Below are positions 58,528 through 64,000 of a stretch of 64,000 nucleotides of DNA, in pieces. The stretch comes from DASPWW01 sp963803425 (GTDB lineage: Bacteria; Actinomycetota; Thermoleophilia; Solirubrobacterales; 70-9), in the NCBI GenBank assembly GCA_963803425.1, contig CAWDMA010000001.1, positions 1,488,001 through 1,552,000 of the forward strand, in the 5' to 3' direction. The notes under the pieces were generated by a model. It saw nothing but the letters and a program-made list of their open reading frames with translations, was not told the DNA's origin and ran no database searches. Each line of letters starts with the position of its first letter. The stretch's first letter is position 1. Both the position numbers and the translations under genes were made by a program.

Positions 58528-59330
58528 GCCAGCACCACCTCCGGGTGGAGGCGCCCGTCGCGCGGCCGCGCCACCGCGATCAGACGCCCTTCGCGGGTGA
58601 GCCGGGTGGCGCCGTCGCCGCCGCTCGGCTCGCCCTCCACGCCGACTCCGTGGCGGACGCGGTCGGCCTCCTCCGCGGACAGCTCCAGCTCGGGAAGGAA
58701 TCCGAGCGCCTCGTTCGCGTCGATCTCCTCCTCACCCGCCTCGGGCACCCGCAGCGCGCCGACCGCGGTGCGGCGGAGCCGCTCGCAGTACGCGTCGTCC
58801 AATGTCTCGATCAGGGTCCGCACGTAGGTTCCGGAGGAGCACTCGATCTCGAACTCGGCCCGGTCCGCGTCCGATTCGACCAGATCGGCACGATGCACCT
58901 CGACCTCGCGGATCGGGGTCTCGATCCGCTCGCCCCGGTGCGCCCGCTTGTAGAGCCGCTCGCCCTCGACCTTCACCGCGGCGGTCATCGGCACCTGCTG
59001 CTTTATCGGCCCCGTGGGCAGCTCGAGCCGCTCAGGGCGGCGGCCGGTGCGGGTGAGCTCCCCGTCGGGGTCTCCGGTGGACGAGCGCCATCCGAGCCGC
59101 GCCACCGCCCGATAGGTCTTCGGAAGTCCGAGCAGGTACCGCTGCAGCCGGGTGGCGCGACCGAGCAGGACGACGAGCAGCCCGGTCGCGAACGGATCAA
59201 GAGTCCCGGCGTGGCCGGCCTTCACCCCCCGCTCACGACGGACCCGGGCGACGACGTCGTGCGACGTCACCCCCGCGGGCTTGTCGCACAGGAGCACGCC
59301 GGACTCAGGGCTGTGCCTCGATCTCGGCAC
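58524..59330 (-). CDS. truB: tRNA pseudouridine(55) synthase
   Basis: A 268-residue pseudouridine synthase with catalytic Asp45 in AGHAGTLDPFATG, GVLLCDKPAGVTSHDVV, and SSGTYVRTLIETL. GTG 59330 overlaps the nrnA 3' end by 26 bp; this is needed to keep the family N-terminus. Confidence 0.96.
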   Translation of the reverse strand: MPRSRHSPESGVLLCDKPAGVTSHDVVARVRRERGVKAGHAGTLDPFATGLLVVLLGRATRLQRYLLGLPKTYRAVARLGWRSSTGDPDGELTRTGRRPERLELPTGPIKQQVPMTAAVKVEGERLYKRAHRGERIETPIREVEVHRADLVESDADRAEFEIECSSGTYVRTLIETLDDAYCERLRRTAVGALRVPEAGEEEIDANEALGFLPELELSAEEADRVRHGVGVEGEPSGGDGATRLTREGRLIAVARPRDGRLHPEVVLA

Positions 59331-60318
59331 AGAGGAACTCGACCAGATCGCGGTAGGAGAGGTCGGTCGAGAACCCCGCGGCGCGCTCGTGGCCGCCTCC
59401 CCCCGACTCCCGCGCGATCCTCGAGACGTCGACGCTGCCGTTCACGGAGCGCAGGCTCACCTTCCGCTGGGAGGAGCCGTCGGACTTGTCTCGGACAAGG
59501 GCCGCGACCGCGGCGCCCTCGATGCTCCGCAGGTAGTCGACGATCCCCTCGGTGAGCGCGTCGTCGGCTCCGGTCTCGCGGTAGTCCTCCGCGGTGATGT
59601 AGGTGATCGCGAGCGCGCACCTGTCCAGGATCTCGACCTTGTCGAGCGCCCGGGAGACGAGCCGCAGCTTCTCGATCGGAACCCGCTCGTACAGCCGCCG
59701 GTAGGTGTCGGCAACGTCCACCCCGGCCTCGATCAACTCGGCCGCCATCCGATGCGCCGCCGGTCGGGTGTTCTCGTAGGAGAACCGGCCGGTGTCGGTG
59801 ACCAGCCCCACATACAGCGCGCTGGCGACGTCCGAGGTGAGCTCGAGCCCGAGCTCCCTCCCGAGCCCGAACACGATCTCGGCTGTCGACGAGGCCTCCG
59901 TGTCGACGAGGTTGACGTCGCCGAACCGGGTGTTGTCGTGATGGTGGTCGACGTTCAGGATCCGGCCGTTCCCGTGCTGGAGCCACTCGACCGGCATCCG
60001 GTCGATGTTCCCGCAGTCGAGGAAGACCACGACGCGGTCCGCGAGGTCGGCGGGCGGCTCGTGGAAGACCTCCTCGAGCTGCAGGAAGCGGTACTCGACC
60101 GGGAGCGGGAACTCCTTCGCGGCGAGGAACATCACGGAGTCCTTGTCCAGCTGGCCGAGGATCCTATGAAGCGCCAGCAGGGAGCCGAGCGCGTCACCGT
60201 CGGGATTCTCGTGGGTCGTCAGCAGGAACCGGTCGGCGGCGCGGATCTCGTCGGCAACCTGCTGCGGCGATTCCCGGTCCCGGATCACCCCTGTCATGAC
60301 CCCCCGCGCCCGACTCAT
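59305..60318 (-). CDS. nrnA: DHH-family bifunctional oligoribonuclease/PAP phosphatase NrnA
   Basis: A 337-residue DHH/DHHA1 phosphoesterase degrading nanoRNA and pAp. Motifs: HENPDGDALGS, FLDCGN, NVDHHHDN, VTDTGRFSYEN and the DHHA1 motif GGGGHERAAG. The ATG overlaps the rbfA stop (ATGA). Confidence 0.95.
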   Translation of the reverse strand: MSRARGVMTGVIRDRESPQQVADEIRAADRFLLTTHENPDGDALGSLLALHRILGQLDKDSVMFLAAKEFPLPVEYRFLQLEEVFHEPPADLADRVVVFLDCGNIDRMPVEWLQHGNGRILNVDHHHDNTRFGDVNLVDTEASSTAEIVFGLGRELGLELTSDVASALYVGLVTDTGRFSYENTRPAAHRMAAELIEAGVDVADTYRRLYERVPIEKLRLVSRALDKVEILDRCALAITYITAEDYRETGADDALTEGIVDYLRSIEGAAVAALVRDKSDGSSQRKVSLRSVNGSVDVSRIARESGGGGHERAAGFSTDLSYRDLVEFLCAEIEAQP

Positions 60319-60647
60319 TCGTCCAGAAGGCGGGAAACGCGGGCCGCGCGCTCGGCGGTCTCGTCGTAGTGGAAGGTGAGGGTGGGCGTGCGCTTGATCC
60401 GCATCTGGCGCGCGATCGCCGACTGCAGCACGCCGTGCGAGGAGCGCAGCGCCGCGAGAGTCGCCTCTCGGGCGTCCTGATCTCCGAGCACGCTCACGAA
60501 CACGCGCGCGGAGCGCAGGTCGGGGCTTGTCTCGACGGCGGTGACTGTCACGAACCCAATCCTGGGGTCCTGCAACTCGGACGAGATCGCTTCACCGATC
60601 ACCTCGCGCAGAACCCCGTTGATGCGCCGCATCCGAGCGGTAGGCAT
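60315..60647 (-). CDS. rbfA: Ribosome-binding factor A
   Basis: A 110-residue KH-type factor for 16S rRNA maturation: RMRRINGVLREVIGEAISSEL, DPRIGFVTVTAVETSPDLRSARVFVS and MRIKRTPTLTFHYDE are characteristic. Confidence 0.96.
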   Translation of the reverse strand: MPTARMRRINGVLREVIGEAISSELQDPRIGFVTVTAVETSPDLRSARVFVSVLGDQDAREATLAALRSSHGVLQSAIARQMRIKRTPTLTFHYDETAERAARVSRLLDE

Positions 60648-60665
60648 CTCGGCGCCGACTATAGA

Positions 60666-60965
60666 TCAACCGCGCAGGTCGTTGAGGCTGAGCAGGTCGC
60701 GCTCGAACCGACATCCCTCCGGGCACCGGGACTCGATGAACCGCTCGATCTCTCCTGCCCGCGACTCGGTGTCCGCGTCGCCGACCACCGCGCACAGCAG
60801 GATCGCGCGCTGCCACGTGTCGTCGCCGTCGATCTCCGCCACCGAGGCGCCGAAGCGCTGCCGCACCTGCGCCTTCAGCGAGTGCAGGAGCTTTCGCTTC
60901 CCCTTCAGGTCGTGGACGTCGTTGAAGTGGAGCTGCGCCTCGATCAGGCACACGTACGCCGTCAC
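60666..60965 (-). CDS. DUF503 family protein (YlxP-like)
   Basis: A 99-residue YlxP-type protein (LKGKRKLLHSLKAQVRQRFGASVAEID). It normally lies between infB and rbfA. Here it is the first gene of the rbfA cluster and infB is not upstream; a plus-strand gene follows. GTG start, with TAGCTT 8 bp upstream. Confidence 0.9.
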   Translation of the reverse strand: MTAYVCLIEAQLHFNDVHDLKGKRKLLHSLKAQVRQRFGASVAEIDGDDTWQRAILLCAVVGDADTESRAGEIERFIESRCPEGCRFERDLLSLNDLRG

Positions 60966-60973
60966 GCCGCGCC

Positions 60974-60979
60974 AAGCTA
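60974..60979 (-). promoter_or_regulatory. Predicted -10 of the DUF503-rbfA-nrnA-truB-ribF-rpsO operon
   Basis: TAGCTT on the minus strand, eight bases before GTG 60965. Confidence 0.45.
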
Positions 60980-61028
60980 CGCCGGTCTCCGGGCGCTGTC
61001 AAACCGGCGCGGATGCGACGATCGCGGG

Positions 61029-61487
61029 GTGTCCGAAGCGCGCCGCGCCGGAACCGCCGATGCCGAGCAGATCGGTCGGCTGCTGCACGCGTTCAACACC
61101 GAGTACCGCGAGTGGACGCCGGGGCCCGAACCGATCGCGGACAGGATGCGGGAGCTGCTGCCGGGCGGCGACACCGCGGTGCTGCTGGCGGGAGAGCCGC
61201 CGTGCGGCATCGCCGTGCTTCGGATCCGGCCCTCGCTGTGGACCCCTGCTCCGGAGTGCTACCTGGCTGAGCTGTATGTCCAGCCGCAGATGCGCGGCAA
61301 GGGCCTGGGGCGGGCGTTGATGGAGGCTGCGCTCGAGCTCGCGCGAGCCGAGGGTGCCACCTACATCGACCTCGGGACGAGCGAGGACGATGTGGCGGCG
61401 CGGTCGCTTTACGAGAGCCTCGGGTTCACGAACCGCGAGGGGGATCCGGACGGCCCCGTGATGTATCTGTACGAGCGCTACCTGTGA
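61029..61487 (+). CDS. GNAT-family N-acetyltransferase
   Basis: A 152-residue acetyltransferase: acetyl-CoA loop LYVQPQMRGKGLGRALMEAAL, and SLYESLGFTNREGDPDGPVMYLYE at the C-terminus. GTG start at 61029 with a GACGAT hexamer 6 bp upstream. Substrate is unknown. Confidence 0.87.
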   Translation: MSEARRAGTADAEQIGRLLHAFNTEYREWTPGPEPIADRMRELLPGGDTAVLLAGEPPCGIAVLRIRPSLWTPAPECYLAELYVQPQMRGKGLGRALMEAALELARAEGATYIDLGTSEDDVAARSLYESLGFTNREGDPDGPVMYLYERYL

Positions 61488-61503
61488 GTGGGAGAATCCA
61501 GGT

Positions 61504-61947
61504 ATCGCCGAACAGCCCTACCAACGCCCCGACTGGTTCACCGCCCACGTCTTCAATCCGCTCGTCGGGCTGCTGACGCGGGCGGGCCTCCCCCTTGCCG
61601 GCTCCCGGGTGCTCGAGGTCCGCGGGCGCAAGACCGGCGAGCCGCGGCGGACCCCGGTCAACCTGCTGATCGTGGACGGGGCCCGGTACCTGGTCGCGCC
61701 GCGCGGGCAGACGCAGTGGGTGCGGAACATGCGCGCCCGCGGCGAGGGCCGGCTGCTGGTCGGTCGACGCGCCGAGGAGATCACCGCGACCGAGGTTCCC
61801 GATGCGGAGCGCCCGGAGATCCTTCGCGCCTACCTGAAGAAGTGGAAGTGGGAGGTCGGGGCGTTCTTCGGGGGCGTCGGGCCAGACTCCTCGGACGAAG
61901 AGCTGGCCCGGATCGCCCCCGACCACCCGGTCTTCAGGCTCGGCTAA
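61504..61947 (+). CDS. Ddn-like nitroreductase/deazaflavin-type protein, unusual start
   Basis: A split-barrel protein of the F420-binding Ddn family (PF04075): VLEVRGRKTGEPRRTPVNLL, YLVAPRGQTQWVRNMRA. The matching N-terminal part, EQPYQRPDWFTAHVFNPLVGLL, precedes the first GTG (61609). No ATG, GTG, TTG or CTG lies before it in frame. ATC at 61504 with GGGAG about 10 nt upstream would give 147 residues. It shares CTAA with the convergent VOC gene stop. F420 dependence is inferred. Confidence 0.75.
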   Translation: MAEQPYQRPDWFTAHVFNPLVGLLTRAGLPLAGSRVLEVRGRKTGEPRRTPVNLLIVDGARYLVAPRGQTQWVRNMRARGEGRLLVGRRAEEITATEVPDAERPEILRAYLKKWKWEVGAFFGGVGPDSSDEELARIAPDHPVFRLG

Positions 61948-62339
61948 CCCCCGGGCTGCACGTCCTTCGGGGCGTACCGGTGGTGGATTCCCAGCGCGTT
62001 GCCGTCAGGGTCCTGGAAGAAGGTCTGCTTGCACACGCCGGAATCGATCACCTCCCCTCGGAACTCGACGCCGCGCGACTCAAGCTCCGCCTTCGCGGCC
62101 TCGAAGTCGTCGACGTGGAACTCGATCGGGTGGGTGTGCGGCTGGAACTTCAGTCCGAACGCGTCCGACTGCATCAGCGCGATCGTCAGGTTCCCGGTCT
62201 CATATTCGGCGCCGGGCATGTTCCCCCACCGCTTTCCAAAGGGGAGGCCGAGCACCTCGCCGTAGAAGCGCTCGGCCGCCTTGATGTCCTTGGTCGGGAC
62301 CGTGATGAAGTCGGTCCCCGTGATCATTGAATCGCTCAT
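61944..62339 (-). CDS. VOC-family (glyoxalase-like) protein
   Basis: A 131-residue VOC protein (DFITVPTKDIKAAERFYGEVLGLPF, HPIEFHVDDFEAAKAELESRGV, CKQTFFQDPDGNALGIHHRYAP). Metal-binding His/Glu positions look conserved in part. Function is unknown. Confidence 0.85.
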   Translation of the reverse strand: MSDSMITGTDFITVPTKDIKAAERFYGEVLGLPFGKRWGNMPGAEYETGNLTIALMQSDAFGLKFQPHTHPIEFHVDDFEAAKAELESRGVEFRGEVIDSGVCKQTFFQDPDGNALGIHHRYAPKDVQPGG

Positions 62340-62345
62340 GCCTCC

Positions 62346-62351
62346 ACCCTA
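62346..62351 (-). promoter_or_regulatory. Predicted -10 of the VOC gene
   Basis: TAGGGT on the minus strand, then GGAGGC and ATG 62339; GGAGG could also serve as ribosome-binding site for an upstream transcript. Confidence 0.4.
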
Positions 62352-62837
62352 TGCGGCCTGGGCGTAGCGCAGCGACCCGGGGGTGGTGAGCGGCTCGCCG
62401 CTCTCCAGCAGCGTCTTCAGCCCGGAGAGGATCATCGGCCAGCCGCCGTACAGCTCCGGGTTGGCGCCGTCCGCGAGCTGGTCGTGGACCACCCGAAGGC
62501 GACAGGAGTCGTCGCCGACCGGCTCGATCTCCCACGTCACCCGTGACGCGCCCTCGGCCTTCACCTCGTCGCTCCACAGTGCTGTGAGGCTCTGCACGAG
62601 CCGTCGCGGCGGGTCGACCTCGAGGTTCTCGCCCTCGGCGATGTCGACGACACCGGGGACGGATGACTTGTAGCCGGAGCCGGTCGTCCACTCGGACTCG
62701 GTGCCGACGCCGAAGCTGTACTTCGCTCGCAGCTCGCCGTCGGTGATCGCGTCCCACAGCCGATCCGGGCTGGTCTTGATGTAGATCTCGAACACCGTCA
62801 TCGCGGCTCTTCCGTTCACGATCGCGTACTCATCCAT
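62349..62837 (-). CDS. SRPBCC/AHSA1-domain protein
   Basis: A 162-residue START-like domain protein: FEIYIKTSPDRLWDAITDGEL, GGWPMILSGLKTLLESGEPL. It overlaps the ArsR-family gene by 8 bp, the widespread ArsR-AHSA1 pairing. Likely binds a hydrophobic ligand. Confidence 0.88.
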   Translation of the reverse strand: MDEYAIVNGRAAMTVFEIYIKTSPDRLWDAITDGELRAKYSFGVGTESEWTTGSGYKSSVPGVVDIAEGENLEVDPPRRLVQSLTALWSDEVKAEGASRVTWEIEPVGDDSCRLRVVHDQLADGANPELYGGWPMILSGLKTLLESGEPLTTPGSLRYAQAA

Positions 62838-63147
62838 CTGCTTCCTCCTCGAGCTCTGCCTTCAGCCCCGTCAGCGCAGCGGCCCAGGGCTCGGCGTACT
62901 TGCTCACCCACCGGTCGTGGATCAGCCTGATCGGGACGGGGTTCAGGAAGTGCAGCTTCTCCCGGCCTTGGCGCCTGGTGGTCACCAGGTGCGCCTGCTC
63001 CAGCACCTTCAGGTGCTTCATGACGCCGAATCGCGTCATCGGCACGCGCGCCTCCAGCGCGCTCAGCGTCTGCCCGTCGCTCTCGTACAGCTGATCGAGC
63101 AGGCTCCGCCGCGTCGGATCGGCCAGCGCCCTGAACACCTCGTCCAT
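62830..63147 (-). CDS. ArsR-family transcriptional regulator
   Basis: A 105-residue winged-helix regulator (MDEVFRALADPTRRSLLDQLYE, MTRFGVMKHLKVLEQAHLV). No metal-binding Cys pair is seen. ATG 63147 is preceded by TATGAT 7 bp upstream. A palindrome directly upstream is its likely operator. Confidence 0.88.
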   Translation of the reverse strand: MDEVFRALADPTRRSLLDQLYESDGQTLSALEARVPMTRFGVMKHLKVLEQAHLVTTRRQGREKLHFLNPVPIRLIHDRWVSKYAEPWAAALTGLKAELEEEADG

Positions 63148-63154
63148 GGGACGA

Positions 63155-63160
63155 ATCATA
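63155..63160 (-). promoter_or_regulatory. Predicted -10 of the ArsR-SRPBCC operon
   Basis: TATGAT on the minus strand, seven bases, then ATG 63147. Confidence 0.55.
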
Positions 63161-63161
63161 G

Positions 63162-63177
63162 GTGACTAATTGGTCAC
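63162..63177. promoter_or_regulatory. Palindromic operator of the ArsR-SRPBCC operon
   Basis: GTGACTAATTGGTCAC, a 16-bp palindrome with one mismatched pair, one base upstream of the -10. A bound dimer would block polymerase. Confidence 0.6.
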
Positions 63178-63196
63178 ATGTCAAGTCGCGGCCAAC

Positions 63197-63769
63197 TCAC
63201 AGGCCGAGCGACCGGACCCCGCTCTCGTTCCATCCCAGGTGGTGGGCGACCTCGTGGCGGACCGTCCGCTCCACCTGGGCCCGGAGCAGATCCGGGTCGT
63301 GCCCGAAGTCGCGCTCCAGGGTGTCCTGGTAGACCACGATCCGGTCCGGGAAGCCGTCGCGGGCGATCGTCCCGCCGAGGTAGTGCCCGTATGCGCGCGC
63401 CTCGGCGCCGCGGCTGGAGACGATCACGGGCGTGTGATCCAGCAGCCGCTGGAACCGCTCAGGGAGGTCGTCGAGCGCCTCCATGACGAGATCGTCAAAC
63501 TCGCTCGGCGGGTTGTCCGGGGGCGGCATCGAGGCGAGCGCCTCGCTGCGGTCCATCAGGCGCCGGAACCGGGGCTCGGGCATCTCCGGGCCGATCATCC
63601 TCACCGTCAGCCACGCCGCGACGAGCACGATCAGCACCGCGCCGGCGGCGATCGCGAGCAACTCGCCGAGCCCGGCCAGCGAGGGCGGGTTGATCAGCAC
63701 CAGGATCAACCCGGCGACGAACGCGGCCACGGCGGCCGCCTTCAGCGGTGGGGCGAGGATCTCCCTCAC
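63197..63769 (-). CDS. Membrane-anchored zincin-like metallopeptidase (PF06262)
   Basis: A 190-residue protein with two N-terminal membrane helices (about 8-26 and 34-54) and a C-terminal domain ending in HEVAHHLGWNE (HExxHxxGxxE), the zinc site of the MMP/Zincin_1 family. The start is taken as GTG 63769, downstream of a terminator hairpin that would lie inside a longer version. Confidence 0.85.
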   Translation of the reverse strand: MREILAPPLKAAAVAAFVAGLILVLINPPSLAGLGELLAIAAGAVLIVLVAAWLTVRMIGPEMPEPRFRRLMDRSEALASMPPPDNPPSEFDDLVMEALDDLPERFQRLLDHTPVIVSSRGAEARAYGHYLGGTIARDGFPDRIVVYQDTLERDFGHDPDLLRAQVERTVRHEVAHHLGWNESGVRSLGL

Positions 63770-63782
63770 CCGAACGAGGGTA

Positions 63783-63806
63783 GAGCGCCCGCGCGCGCGG
63801 GCGCTC
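63783..63806 (-). terminator. Perfect 24-bp palindrome terminator
   Basis: GAGCGCCCGCGC abuts its exact complement, 23 bp after the stop of the YCII gene and before the metallopeptidase start. Confidence 0.6.
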
Positions 63807-63829
63807 CACCTCACCAGGCGACGTGCTCC

Positions 63830-64000
63830 CTACGCGGCGGCACTCACCTTCGCGGGCGCGACGGTCTTGCTCTCGTACCCGTACCGGGACAGGTCCATGA
63901 TCGGCCGCACCTCGATCGAACCGGACCGCATCGGCACCTTCCGGGCCCACGCGAGCGCCTCGTCCAGGTCCGCGCACTCGAGCAGGCAGAACCCACCGAG
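63830..64000 (-). CDS. YCII-domain protein, C-terminal part
   Basis: Fifty-six residues of the 3' end of a YCII-related (PF03795) protein: LGGFCLLECADLDEALAWARKVP and GSIEVRPIMDLSRY. The gene runs off the window. Such small proteins often accompany ECF sigma factors; none is visible here. Confidence 0.75.
   Translation of the reverse strand, partial: LGGFCLLECADLDEALAWARKVPMRSGSIEVRPIMDLSRYGYESKTVAPAKVSAAA

Overview
This is a very GC-rich (about 70 percent) bacterial chromosome segment with actinobacterial traits: MurT/GatD amidation of lipid II, an F420-type LLM oxidoreductase and a Ddn-like protein, a WS/DGAT acyltransferase, a c-di-AMP riboswitch on a cell-wall lytic protein gene, a 6C-type small RNA, and many -10 hexamers placed 6-8 nt before start codons (leaderless transcription). 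Lysine/mDAP synthesis is of the DapL (LL-diaminopimelate aminotransferase) type. A secreted glycine-rich protein ends in a Lys-rich beta domain that I associate with Thermoleophilia (Solirubrobacterales). My best placement is that class, but this is inference.

Layout. 0-25 kb is mosaic: short operons on both strands. It holds the end of a probable YdjC-like gene, a WS/DGAT gene, a CRP-like site plus c-di-AMP riboswitch driving an RlpA-like gene, dinB, a secreted M1 peptidase, a glycine-rich protein, ccdA with a thioredoxin-TPR gene, a lipase-like DUF3089 gene, an operon of hydrolase/HAD phosphatase/peroxiredoxin, a cyclophilin lipoprotein, a hydrolase-adenylate cyclase fusion, the operon lipid kinase-murT-methyltransferase-gatD, dut, hflX, an epimerase/DUF6529/cytochrome c operon, and a DJ-1 gene divergent from a GlxA-type AraC regulator. 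25-61 kb is mostly one minus-strand housekeeping series: ylxP(DUF503)-rbfA-nrnA-truB-ribF-rpsO, peroxiredoxin, DsbA-like, pnp-M16 protease-dapB, amidase, dapA-rnjA, ftsK-rodZ-like-cinA-epoxide hydrolase, thpR-recA-recX, rny, cupredoxin, miaB-miaA, dapF-LLM oxidoreductase, dapL. Three plus-strand insertions break it: 30.5-33.3 kb (VOC, SnoaL, P-type ATPase), 38.1-39.0 kb (homocysteine methyltransferase) and 44.8-47.4 kb (two-component system, 6C RNA, GlsB-like protein). 61-64 kb holds small accessory genes, including an ArsR/SRPBCC pair with a palindromic operator.

How the genes fit together. dapA, dapB, dapL and dapF supply mDAP, MurT/GatD amidates peptidoglycan precursors, and RlpA (under c-di-AMP and probably cAMP control) acts on the wall. 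RNase J, RNase Y, PNPase, NrnA, RbfA and the tRNA modifiers MiaA/MiaB/TruB form an RNA-metabolism cluster. RecA/RecX/DinB/HflX/Dut are genome-maintenance and stress functions. Genes are extremely packed: tandem genes overlap by NTGA (ATGA, GTGA, TTGA, CTGA), and five convergent pairs share a CTAG stop overlap.

The points I would check first are DapF with both catalytic cysteines changed to serine, the dual second-messenger leader of rlpA, the methyltransferase inserted between murT and gatD, the 6C-type RNA, and the leaderless promoter pattern. Two genes (miaB and the LLM oxidoreductase) each carry one apparent frameshift that may be a sequence error. No tRNA, rRNA, insertion sequence or CRISPR array was seen.
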